NCBI RefSeq assembly: GCF_021869765.1
Contig: NZ_CP084580.1
Location: forward strand, 2,232,001-2,296,000
From: Chryseobacterium sp. MEBOG06
GTDB lineage: Bacteria; Bacteroidota; Bacteroidia; Flavobacteriales; Weeksellaceae
Reading direction: 5' to 3'
Length of the DNA stretch: 64,000 nucleotides
The notes beneath the pieces are model-generated. The model saw only the letters and a program-made list of their open reading frames with translations, searched no databases and had not been told where the DNA came from. A program made the translations under genes and the position numbers. Below, piece after piece: positions 45,601 to 52,426 of this stretch; position 1 is the first letter of the stretch, and each line of letters starts with the position of its first letter.

Positions 45601-47860
45601 TACCCTCGAAGATCATGTTGGAAGTGGTTCCAGCGGATTAAATTTCCAACCGTATAACGATATTGATGCCTATTTCTGTGTACCCGAAAACGACAAACTC
45701 GAACAATACTGGGACACGGTTATCGATCGACTTTATAAAATAAACAATAGCTTAAATATTAATGGGATACCGCAACCATTGCAATTATTCGAACCGCCTA
45801 TCGATCCTGGTTTATTGGCACGTGCTGCGGCGAGCGGTGGTAATCCGTTAAGTATTATGACGCAGAATGCGGCTATTCCGGCTTATCGCTTTGAGTATCT
45901 TATCGATCGGGTAAAAAATATCGCTGCTACATTAAGTCAGTTGGGATCCGGTTTATTAAACGCACTGGAACGTAAAGACGATTCGGCACTGGCCAAATTA
46001 CAGGCCACACAGCAAAATGTGCTGCTTAATCTTAACACAATGATTAAAGAACAGGAGATCGAAGAGGCCAAACAAAACATTGCCGGTTTGCAACAAAATC
46101 TGTTAAGTGCTCAAAATCGTGAACAGTTTTACCAAAAGCAGTACGACGAAAACCTGAGTGCTCTGGAAATCGCCAGCCTGTCGTTACAAGGCGCGGCCAT
46201 TTATCCGGAATCAGTTTCAATTGGAATTAACGGAATTTCAGTTGCCGGTTATCTGGCGCCGAATATCTTTGGTTTTGCCGATGGAGGGATGAAGTTTGGA
46301 GATGCCATTACTGCGGGCGCTCAGATGGCACAAACGACTTCGTCTATTTTAAACCAGAGTGCCGGAATTATTGCGACAACTGCTCAGTATAACAGACGAC
46401 GTGACGACTGGAAGTTGCAACAGCAAACGGCGGCTTATGATGCGGCTCAAATTCAGGATCAGATTAATTCGGCTAATGCGCAATTACTGATCAACCAGCA
46501 AAACCTGGTGATTCATAAAAAAACAATTGATCAGGAGAATGCCTACGAACAATTCCTGACCACCCGTTTTACGAATATGGATTTCTATTCGTGGATGATC
46601 AGCCGATTATCGACCATTTATTTCCAATCGTATCAGCTTACGCTGGGAATGGCGCTGGCAGCACAATCAGCTTATCAGAATGAGATGAACAGTACCGAAC
46701 AGTTTATTCAGTTCGATTACTGGGATACGCTTCACAAAGGATTGTTGTCGGGAGAAGCTTTATTATTATCGTTACAACAAATGGAACGCAGTTATGTGTT
46801 GAAAAACACGCGTACTTTCGAAATTGAAAAGACAATTTCCTTGCTGCAACTGGATCCGTTACAGTTTATGGAATTTAAAACAGGACTTCATTCGGGAGTA
46901 AAAGGAACGCTTCGTTTTAAACTTTCGGAACAGTTATTCGATTTTGATTTCCCGGGACAGTATCTGCGTAAAATCAAAACGATTTCGGTGTCGATTCCTG
47001 CCGTGGTAGGGCCTTACCAGAATATTAATGCGGTATTGCGGCAAACCAAAAATTATACCGTGATGGAACCTAAAATCAATGCGGTTAAATATGTTATGGA
47101 TCCGGTTAATAATCCCGATCCGGGTAATGTACGCGTAGACTGGATTCCCAACCAGAAAATTGCACTTTCCAAAGGTATGGACGATAATGGTTTGTTTGTG
47201 CTCAACTTTAACGATAGCATGTACCTGCCGTTTGAAGGAACCGGTGCTGTTTCGGAATGGGAATTAAACCTGCCGCCGGAAACCAATCATTTCGATTTTA
47301 ATTCAATATCCGACATTATCGTAAAAATCAGCTATACGGCTTACGAAGATATGGGACAGTTTGCCACCGATGTAAAAAATCAGTTGCAATCCCAGAATCC
47401 ACCGTATCCGTATCAGGTAGCCAAACAAATTGTATTGCAACAGGCTTTTAGTGGTAACTGGTATCAGTTTATGCATCCGCAGCCGAATCCGGTAACGCAA
47501 TCGATGGTGTTTAGTTTAACCGATGCTATTGTGCTGCCAAACCTTAAAAAGGTAGCATTACAATCGGTAACAGTGGTGGTGCAAACTCAAAATAACACAA
47601 CGGTTTCCGATAAACAAGCGGGTAGCTTCTTAACTTTAAAACAAACGGGTAAAAGCGATCTGAGTATTCCGATAATGAATAATGTAGGAACGGTTGCTCT
47701 TAGCGGGCCCTTTGAGGCAGAAACGGCAGAACTTCTATTTACGATCGCCAATACACCGGATGAATTGCTTACGGCTGATAAGAAACAACTGGATCCGAAC
47801 AGATTAAGCGGACTGCTCATTATTATTAACTATACGTCCAACGTATTTGCAAAACAATAA
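39695..47860 (+). CDS. Tc toxin A component (TcA pore and receptor subunit)
   Basis: TcA forms the pentameric injection channel that binds target cells and docks the TcB-TcC cocoon. The 2,721 residues are in the family range. A VRP1-type region contains CDCPECKSVLGPAAYFVDL (from residue 174). The ABC-toxin N domain spans about 950-1070 (ALNAIQLYMNRCRSKLEAGV) and is followed by a neuraminidase-like region (about 1080-1300). Three tandem repeats lie at 1359-1634, with a weaker fourth near 1775. A helical shaft (2110-2165) leads into a Gly/Ala-rich pore segment (VAGYLAPNIFGFADGG, near 2180). The TcB-binding domain starts near 2385 (FMEFKTGLHSGVKGTLRF). The gene begins 30 bp after the TcB-TcC stop, so they share a transcript. 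Codon use is foreign. Confidence 0.92.
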   Translation: MEVKQLIHKFYEVNPDVDLLKANLHKEETLASIKLPKTKSRATATDMVEQLKQVARVVRLHPEAQTNKKLTADVIVTLYEKFDGLNSAHDIARQSGEVFVKQYTDAFGGPKVASEVYKRAAEVTNNVANLTNAILNMSTPLSKAISTSSVSEEVTEYFTGLVGYQELFGSLNYCDCPECKSVLGPAAYFVDLMRIVQKYITEPNTATIPHASALAVRRPDLGTIPLTCEKTNTIVPYLQIIIERLEQSLSTSWKIASTTDLYKQLAATYYPFNLPFLQPLSSIRIYLEELKTTLAGVFACQQLTGPQLAAEQLQTTLEGWNLLKTATVDTAKLQTYFGVAKLDDLNSFKVFSKQTDLLVTQVQDLLYQNLSGTEITAGLNAQFFINKGLTKPVVVGNTDSVNTIDNLTPAALDQINRFLRLTLLSEWSFDDLDWALHALNNGTPEINESILQLVPKLQQLVTRMNSDVATVSTYLFDLKTYGMGNDPAQSAAPFDVVFNTGQTTLYHPKNSATVAYPLNKTYLDTPLSWEYASNSGNNPANAVRVASALGVSQNDLQLLVSALYKSTPTIVLNVPAISALSRHVRLAGYFKLSIKDYLSFLSVSGKVQLVFTIDELTALIDNKEALATVTRLTLEDLNYTVNAVVSPTVNILYYPDKSEAWLKTLPILIPASDSEDDQLIKLYEQVGAFFGIPSSLAQSVLALTVTNPLSVFLNPDTTNAIKALSLISRWLVWVQKTGVSQDLLDNIAVSKAAYGITDTTKLTFANSIVLLQFQFFTGIYNDVNNRFSDYMTAIAGNKNDVAAAILSEATGWDESIITALYALKYTNQVDRLYSMQAVITLLNKTGLNLDAFQELLSLAGKGVADWDTLVAEENKLLTAIQARYNVGSDWNQLAVQIGGKTASAQRDALIGATIFALRSADATAYIQNTRDLHDYLLIDVDMSDVAQISYIKEALNAIQLYMNRCRSKLEAGVVLLPIPEVWWEWMMNYRVWEANREIFLYPENYLDPAFRSSKTDLFKQLENDLKQNDITEGNVTSAYMKYLEGFAELAKLVYVDAYYCRVSDDTRDNQPTLFLFARTATNPYTYYYITRESEGTWSQWIKIDLAINAVQITPVYAFNKLFLFWVEQSVAIDKTPNTTTENIVKASINYTFYNFQNQWVPAQSLVKDYIIDVSPSAYRTANNKLFPDNFFDPNSLWWNKVYPLKIQQDSFWEITNGGNRFEQLVIAFGPMIDTTVQYPQPANNPPNASNPAVQIFENQLFETGQNYNYVYNLGYKGQLPLFKPIVLNDSLDSSYLVNPDEILFFEKDSDKSNDLFTPQIDATSGQMNLISTSRTIYDNDIAGQIITPAIPTPQTSLKDSSFISTDAGINATGSKTVYNTLVDYGYIDSSGMLGRSDYAEMRTDVMSIFEGDPGQLKKTQFVMGVVNRASGSRWLSQNVRNKNYGLFTIKNAVGTFVFYGDKEAFLMEDPDKDPVFISDLLFNADTMFLESSFLSSGAGIDASGSSQIYNNLIDYGYFTADGQLERGTTIDDLTKALNEMLEGQPDKTDKVDSVMDVLTNQPLFYNTDFISDSAGINANGSKNIFDQLMQAGYLDKNGRLMTDIDFNELTGVLYDILEGQPDIDKKVRFVVQVLYQAEYPSSIGFFRSLNTTPYACEYNFKAIRLTTGAIHNLSARIFSGGVDKLLSLESQLIPVDPELPFNRFGFEEPYVIAPEAPDGGQVDFNGAYELYYWELFFHAPMYIANLLKTNQVFDQAEKWYKYMYDPTAAPYLVEADSFVCATIGVTDSSRIYRVLLDNKWIDSEGYVSSKFTAKTNLNSILSFLQPVQIQSVKNVLLNHQVARDICRVWQFNPFRNHTVASLLENITNAKQIAAYNQYPFDPHAIARLRIGAYEKAMVMQFIDNLIKWGDWYFSQYTWESNTTANMLYIYAYSLLGPKPEDLGPCQAEDPANFNDIVAQYGDNIPQFKITLEDHVGSGSSGLNFQPYNDIDAYFCVPENDKLEQYWDTVIDRLYKINNSLNINGIPQPLQLFEPPIDPGLLARAAASGGNPLSIMTQNAAIPAYRFEYLIDRVKNIAATLSQLGSGLLNALERKDDSALAKLQATQQNVLLNLNTMIKEQEIEEAKQNIAGLQQNLLSAQNREQFYQKQYDENLSALEIASLSLQGAAIYPESVSIGINGISVAGYLAPNIFGFADGGMKFGDAITAGAQMAQTTSSILNQSAGIIATTAQYNRRRDDWKLQQQTAAYDAAQIQDQINSANAQLLINQQNLVIHKKTIDQENAYEQFLTTRFTNMDFYSWMISRLSTIYFQSYQLTLGMALAAQSAYQNEMNSTEQFIQFDYWDTLHKGLLSGEALLLSLQQMERSYVLKNTRTFEIEKTISLLQLDPLQFMEFKTGLHSGVKGTLRFKLSEQLFDFDFPGQYLRKIKTISVSIPAVVGPYQNINAVLRQTKNYTVMEPKINAVKYVMDPVNNPDPGNVRVDWIPNQKIALSKGMDDNGLFVLNFNDSMYLPFEGTGAVSEWELNLPPETNHFDFNSISDIIVKISYTAYEDMGQFATDVKNQLQSQNPPYPYQVAKQIVLQQAFSGNWYQFMHPQPNPVTQSMVFSLTDAIVLPNLKKVALQSVTVVVQTQNNTTVSDKQAGSFLTLKQTGKSDLSIPIMNNVGTVALSGPFEAETAELLFTIANTPDELLTADKKQLDPNRLSGLLIIINYTSNVFAKQ
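43769..45211 (+). repeat. Coding repeats of about 69 residues in TcA
   Basis: Three units lie at 43769-43972, 44162-44368 and 44390-44596 (residues 1359-1426, 1490-1558, 1566-1634). Each has S/DFxS-xAGI-A-GS-xIYNxL, then YGY-D-xG-L, then a helix ending LEGQP-D or FEGDP, then VMxVL. A fourth, diverged unit is at 45017-45211 (SSRIYRVLLDNKWIDSEG). Units 1 and 2 are separated by a beta-rich spacer of 63 residues. Confidence 0.8.
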
Positions 47861-47901
47861 AATTCATCATCAAATAAATATTAACCTTTAAACTTTAAAT
47901 T

Positions 47902-50055
47902 ATGGCATGGGAAGAATGCGTAACATCAATTAGGGCGAACCTTGACCCTAACGCAAAAGAAGTAAATCAGGTAATCTGGACAGGGCCAAACAAACAGGTT
48001 ACAGAAGACAATCTGGAAACCGATAGTTTTTCGGCGAGTAAGCCGTTTGCCTTGATTTGTCCGGACCGTCACTGTCAGGATTACGGCGATTTTTCGCCTC
48101 AGGCACACGCTTTATGTAACTGTAAAGACGTGAACGGAAACCCAATTCCGGATTGTGTTCCTAAAAATGTATTATACCCTTATCCGAGTGGTGTTTGTTT
48201 GAACATCGACAATCCATCGGATTATAGTACCAAACGGGGACGGGCTTGTACTAAACAAGGTGATAGCTATTATGCATTAACGTGTTTCTGTTGTTGTTCG
48301 TGTTATGCGAACGGTACCAAAATTGCTATTCCGACGGGATTCAAAACGATTGAGTATTTTCAAACGGGAGATGAGGTATTAACGGCATCACTGGCAACAG
48401 GATCATTGAAATGGAATACCGGAAAAGTGGCGTATAGTATGGGTACCGGGCCAGACGGACATCAGTCGGCCATGGTATATATGCACTATGGTGACGACGA
48501 TCGTCAGATTATTGTAACTCCGGATCAGTTGTTTTTAATGAGTACCGGAAAATTAAAACGTAGTGATCGTTTGGTTCCGGGTGTGGACGAATTGGTAAAT
48601 GAGTGGGGCGATGCGGTGCCGATTCACGAAATCAGTATCGGAGAATATATCGGTGGGGTACACCATATTTCTACTGCTGCTGCTTTCGATGGCGTTATAG
48701 ACGGACACTTGTTATTGTCGGAAGGGGTTGTCTCGGGCGATTTTACCTTACAGGCCAATTCGGGTCAACTTATCGATATGGGGGTAATGGAAGACCATAA
48801 AGAATTGCCTAAAATCGGTTCGGAAGAATACGAGAAAAAGTATTCGCAATTATCGAAAGAATACTATGGTGTAATGCATATTACGGCATTAAGCGACGGA
48901 AGAAGAGAAAAAGTACAGCGTCCGCAAAAATTCTATCTGCATGGCGAACGTTCGATCACTGTTCCGAATACAGCCGCAGCATATCTGGACGTTGCTCAGG
49001 CAGCGGATGTGTACAATAATGCACCGCGTTGGAGTTTTGAAGATATTGGAATGAACAGCTCGCTAATAAAATATGTATTGCGTCTGTTTAAAGGGTTTTT
49101 CCCGGAAATCAATTTCTATTACGATCAGTCAAACGTAACGCCTAATGCATATGCTTTTGTACTGATGGACATGCAGTATGTGGTATTAACGGGTGGTTTA
49201 ACGCGTTTAAAAGGAATGGATCAGGAAGGATTATCGTTTATATTGGCGCATATGATTTCGACGCTTCAAAAATCGAATCCGACCGGGGCTAATGGCTGGA
49301 CTTCAGTGGCTATGGCTGATTATTACAGTATCGGTTTCCTAATGGATATTTATTTCGGGAAAAATTTCGGAACCATGTACAATCCTGGAATTAAACAATT
49401 GGATACTTCGTTGTTTAAATATATTTCGCCCGAAAATCAGGAGTATACAAACGATCCGTATAAGCCTACAGTAGATACACGTTTCGACGCACTGGATGCG
49501 GGTAAAGCAATGGATTTCCCACCTGATGGAATAGGAGGTCCAACAGCCGGTGGATTGAAAGTTGTAGATGTTAAAGCATTCCCGCCAATGGTAGGGGCAT
49601 TTAGCTTTGTGAGTCAGGATATTGACGAAGCAGCATCGGAAAACGCATTCCGTTTGTTGATACAAAACAAAGAGGTGACTGTTGATGGCGAGGTTTCTCC
49701 GGACTTTACCGTGAATACCGACCTGAACTTTTTATTCCCTGATGTTTCGGATAAAAATCAACGAGACATGATGACCGAACAGGTTCGCAGTAGTCTGATT
49801 CACGCGATGGGACTTATTCAGTTGGAATTTAACGATCTTGTCAATCCGGCTTCGGCTTCCAGCTACCACGATTTTACACTCGATCCGGATGCCCGTATCG
49901 ATAGTGTTGTGGCCAAAACCAATATTCCTGTGGTGGAAATTGCCGCCGAAATTAAACGTGGTGTTGAATATACGTTGACCACATCGACGAATGTTCGTTC
50001 GTATAACGGATCAACAATTGATCTACAACAACGATCTATTTCTTTTAAAATCTAA
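47902..50055 (+). CDS. Hint domain fused to a degenerate M48-like metallopeptidase region
   Basis: The 717-residue product has no signal peptide. Residues 50-134 are Cys-rich (fourteen Cys, ending CFCCCSC). At Cys134 a Hint domain begins: CYANGTKIAI, then GDEVLTAS at 156, TPDQLFLMSTG at 206 and GHLLLSEGVVSGDF at 268. Hint domains cut the chain at the N-terminal Cys; the usual His of the TxxH motif is Gln209 here. Residues about 370-490 resemble M48 peptidases (VVLTGGLTRLKGMDQEG, then LSFILAHMISTLQ), but HExxH has become HMIST (450-454), so catalysis is unlikely. The C-terminus is unassigned. It begins 41 bp after TcA with no terminator between. A role in maturing, releasing or binding the toxin is inference. 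Confidence 0.72.
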   Translation: MAWEECVTSIRANLDPNAKEVNQVIWTGPNKQVTEDNLETDSFSASKPFALICPDRHCQDYGDFSPQAHALCNCKDVNGNPIPDCVPKNVLYPYPSGVCLNIDNPSDYSTKRGRACTKQGDSYYALTCFCCCSCYANGTKIAIPTGFKTIEYFQTGDEVLTASLATGSLKWNTGKVAYSMGTGPDGHQSAMVYMHYGDDDRQIIVTPDQLFLMSTGKLKRSDRLVPGVDELVNEWGDAVPIHEISIGEYIGGVHHISTAAAFDGVIDGHLLLSEGVVSGDFTLQANSGQLIDMGVMEDHKELPKIGSEEYEKKYSQLSKEYYGVMHITALSDGRREKVQRPQKFYLHGERSITVPNTAAAYLDVAQAADVYNNAPRWSFEDIGMNSSLIKYVLRLFKGFFPEINFYYDQSNVTPNAYAFVLMDMQYVVLTGGLTRLKGMDQEGLSFILAHMISTLQKSNPTGANGWTSVAMADYYSIGFLMDIYFGKNFGTMYNPGIKQLDTSLFKYISPENQEYTNDPYKPTVDTRFDALDAGKAMDFPPDGIGGPTAGGLKVVDVKAFPPMVGAFSFVSQDIDEAASENAFRLLIQNKEVTVDGEVSPDFTVNTDLNFLFPDVSDKNQRDMMTEQVRSSLIHAMGLIQLEFNDLVNPASASSYHDFTLDPDARIDSVVAKTNIPVVEIAAEIKRGVEYTLTTSTNVRSYNGSTIDLQQRSISFKI

Positions 50056-50069
50056 AAGAGACGATTACT

Positions 50070-50104
50070 ATCGCGGCCGGTAATCTCGCCGACCGCGATT
50101 TTTA
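50070..50104 (+). terminator. Hairpin terminator or attenuator inside the Tc operon
   Basis: ATCGCGG (50070-50076) pairs with CCGCGAT (50093-50099); the stem extends by three more pairs past one mismatch. A T-run follows. It lies between the Hint gene and the zinc-ribbon gene, so expression of the last gene may be reduced. Confidence 0.7.
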
Positions 50105-50121
50105 ACTAAAAAATTGAATCT

Positions 50122-50661
50122 ATGGAACTGAATGAACTAAAAGAAATGACTGATATTAATGAGGCTTGTATGCGTTTTAGCGAAATTTTAGGATCGTCGA
50201 AACCTGTTCCGGAAGGGGTGTTATATGCCGCACTTGAAGATGAAGATTATGCACGGAATTTATTACTGGCTCGTAGAAGTCCTGAATTGATAAATATGCT
50301 ATTAGCCCAACGGGCCTATTACCGTCCGAAAACAGTTGTACCGCAAGAAAAAAAGCAAAGCGGCTATACCAACCTGCAATTGATTGAAAAGCTAGGAAAA
50401 TCGATGTGGAAATGGGGTTTGGTTGGTTTTTCTACCGTAACGGAAGAGGTGTATAACAAACGACTGGCGGCTTGTGCTTCGTGTGATCAATTAGAAGAAG
50501 CCCCCGATCAATTGGTGTATAAAATCAGCTTAAAGAAAAATGAAGATAAACGCACCTGCAAAACCTGTGGTTGTGTTGTGGCCCGGAAAGCAAGGTTAAC
50601 AAACGATACCTGTCCCCGGGAAGATACCGGAAACCCCGGATTTAATCGTTGGGGTGAGTAA
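50122..50661 (+). CDS. Zinc-ribbon protein of unknown function at the end of the Tc locus
   Basis: The 179-residue product has an N-terminal helical part (residues 1-65, with PEGVLYAALEDEDYARNLLL) and a linker. The C-terminal six-cysteine region has Cys118 and Cys121 (CASC), Cys146, Cys149 and Cys151 (CKTCGC), and Cys164 (CP), ending GFNRWGE. The CxxC...CxxCGC...CP...W layout is a zinc-ribbon type seen at the C-terminus of various uncharacterised bacterial proteins. It has no signal peptide. The gene shares the island's codon use and follows the Hint gene after a hairpin. I do not recognise a function; a chaperone, regulator or immunity role are all open. Confidence 0.7.
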   Translation: MELNELKEMTDINEACMRFSEILGSSKPVPEGVLYAALEDEDYARNLLLARRSPELINMLLAQRAYYRPKTVVPQEKKQSGYTNLQLIEKLGKSMWKWGLVGFSTVTEEVYNKRLAACASCDQLEEAPDQLVYKISLKKNEDKRTCKTCGCVVARKARLTNDTCPREDTGNPGFNRWGE

Positions 50662-50705
50662 ACACCATCCCTGCAAAGATTCTTTGCAGGGATGGTGTTT
50701 TTAAT
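50660..50705 (+). terminator. Strong terminator closing the Tc operon
   Basis: ACACCATCCCTGCAAAG and its exact complement form a 17 bp stem with a three-base loop, followed by T residues. It starts right after the stop codon of the zinc-ribbon gene. Confidence 0.92.
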
Positions 50706-50815
50706 CGATATAAATCGAAAAATACAGATTATTTAATAAAAAGTATTTTTCTCTCCGCCAGTTGGGAAACTAAAACAAAAAACGATGCATTAAAAAAACA
50801 TATTTTCCTGTAAAC

Positions 50816-50857
50816 AAAAAAATAACTGTAAATCAATTATTACAGTTATTTTTTATA
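50816..50857. terminator. Terminator downstream of tRNA-Ala
   Basis: AATAACTGTAA (50821-50831) and TTACAGTTATT (50840-50850) form an 11 bp stem with A-run and T-run at the two ends. On the minus strand it lies just past the tRNA 3' end. Confidence 0.8.
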
Positions 50858-50863
50858 GGTATG

Positions 50864-50937
50864 TGGAGAATACGGGATTCGAACCCGTGACCTTTTGACT
50901 GCCAGTCAAACGCGCTAGCCAACTGCGCCAATCCCCC
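50864..50937 (-). tRNA. tRNA-Ala (GGC)
   Basis: On the minus strand the 74 bases fold as a full cloverleaf. The acceptor stem is GGGGGAT with ATTCTCC, and its G3-U70 pair is the alanine identity element. The anticodon arm is TTTGA-CTGGCAG-TCAAA, giving anticodon GGC, and the T-arm contains GGTTCGAATCC. Discriminator base A. CCA is not encoded. The toxin island lies on its 3' side, a usual place for integrated DNA. Confidence 0.95.
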
Positions 50938-51134
50938 AATTCTAAAGCGGTACAAAAGTAAGTATTTATATGATATACACAACTATTTTATTAGTTTTTT
51001 TATCAGAATTAATTAGCATTTCTAAAAATAGAAGCTTTATAAAATACTCTATAAAGAATAATAGGCTAACTGACTTTTAAAATATTCGACACTATCCCAC
51101 GAAGTGTGTAAGTTAAAAATTTAGGGCTTGGATT

Positions 51135-51362
51135 TTATAATCTGAGCCTTTGTTCAAAAATAAGCATAAACTGGTTAAGAACAATACCCCAATTTTGAAT
51201 TGGCATGGTCCATTTTTTAGTAGATTCTTTTAAAGCGAGATACACTGATTTCATTACGGCATCATCTGTAGGAAAAGACATTTTGTTTTTGGTGTATTTT
51301 CTGATTTTTCCGTTGAGATTTTCAATTAAATTTGTGGTATAAATGATTTTTCGCTTGCTTTT
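51135..51362 (-). pseudogene. IS256-family transposase, C-terminal remnant
   Basis: The minus frame ending at 51135 reads [20 protein letters not shown], then [16 protein letters not shown], then [17 protein letters not shown] and LIFEQRLRL. IIYTTNxIExxNxxxRK and W-x-Q/A-NW are hallmarks of the C-terminal part of IS256 (mutator-type) transposases. The catalytic N-terminal two thirds are missing, and upstream the frame becomes unrelated sequence. No terminal repeats could be defined. It is a dead fragment. Confidence 0.85.
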
Positions 51363-51366
51363 CGAT

Positions 51367-51579
51367 TTATAAAGAATTTCTTTCAGTACCAGTGGTTATG
51401 TATTTTTCAGTGGCCTGAACCTCTTTAAACCATTTATCAAACCTCCGATTCAGTGGAACTTCTGTCACAGAATCTTTTATCTCACCACTGATTAATTCGT
51501 TCAACCTTGTTTCCAGAGCTGAACCTAAAGATTGAATGCGATCTTCCAAAATAGATTGTACATTTTCATTAAATTTTGC
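51367..51579 (-). pseudogene. Unassigned open fragment beside the transposase remnant
   Basis: This minus-strand frame of about 70 codons is bounded by stops and has no ATG. It reads NVQSILEDRIQSLGSALETR, then LNRRFDKWFKEVQATEKYI, and breaks off where the IS256 remnant starts. It is helical and charged and probably is part of another interrupted gene. I cannot name it. Confidence 0.4.
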
Positions 51580-51653
51580 TTAGCTAGGTCTAATTTCCAA
51601 ATAAATTAAGCCAAAGTATTCATATAAATAAGTAATATTAATTTATAGTACAT

Positions 51654-51688
51654 TAATACTCTTTTATTATTTTGTATTAGTATATTTG
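51654..51688 (+). promoter_or_regulatory. Promoter and operator-like repeat of the carotenoid operon
   Basis: TATATTTG (51681-51688) fits TAnnTTTG 18 bp before the regulator's ATG. TAATAC (51654-51659) and GTATTA (51674-51679) form an inverted repeat just upstream, a possible binding site for the MarR-type regulator encoded next. Confidence 0.5.
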
Positions 51689-51706
51689 TAAACTAAATTA
51701 GCTTTT

Positions 51707-52370
51707 ATGAATTACAACCTCATTCAGGAAGTTATAGAATTGGTGCAGCAATTCGAAACTGAAAATGATAATAATATCAGTTACAGGAATGACCTAAGTG
51801 GTTTTAAAGAATGGATGTCAGACTGTTTTGATCATCATTCAGAAAATGAAACTCATTGGGAAGGAAAAGAGAATGGGAGAGGTGCTGATAGTGTCATTTG
51901 TACTTTTTTAACTCATATGAGCAGATATGCAAAATTATATTCAAAATCTGCTATCAGAGATTCCATGTTTTCAACTCAGGAAGATTTCATTTATCTGATT
52001 ACCCTGAAGTCATTTGGGGCAATGTCAAAAGATGGATCTAATCAAGAAAAATGTACATGATAAACCAGCAGGGATACAGGTAATAAACAGATTAATCCAT
52101 CATGGCTGGGTTGAGCAGACCGACTCTGATATAGATAAGCGTACAAAAGTCATCAGGATATCAGGAAAGGGATTTGAGATACTTAAAGGCCTGATGGACA
52201 AGATCCGTAACGCTTCTCATATCGTATCAGGAAATCAGTGCTATACGGAAAAAATGGAGCTTCTCCGTCTGCTTACTAAACTGAATGAATTTCATTATTC
52301 TGTTTATTGTAAAAATCCAGATCATAAAGATCTTCTTGATGCTGCTTATCATCAGATAAATAAAAATTAA
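51707..52370 (+). pseudogene. MarR-family regulator, frameshifted
   Basis: The first frame (from 51707) reads MNYNLIQEVIELVQQFE through FIYLITLKSFGAMSK and then runs to a stop at 52060. The second frame, open from 52014, continues MDLIKKNVHDKPAGIQVINR, GWVEQTDSDIDKRTK and a long C-terminal helix. Together they make one MarR winged-helix protein of about 220 residues, with the DKRTK wing in the second part. The shift is a single extra G between AAA and ATGGAT near 52030, or an equivalent loss of two bases. MarR genes commonly lead flavobacterial crt operons. Either the regulator is lost here or the base is a sequencing error. Confidence 0.8.
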
Positions 52371-52426
52371 AGGCTGGTAAAGTTGCTTACCAAACAATCA
52401 AGTAAAAAAGAATAAAGAAGCAAATC

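Noticed and set aside
49330..49700. Long reverse frames inside the Tc genes (for example 42620-43183 and 49339-49665)
   Set aside because: Shadows of the strongly coding plus-strand frames.
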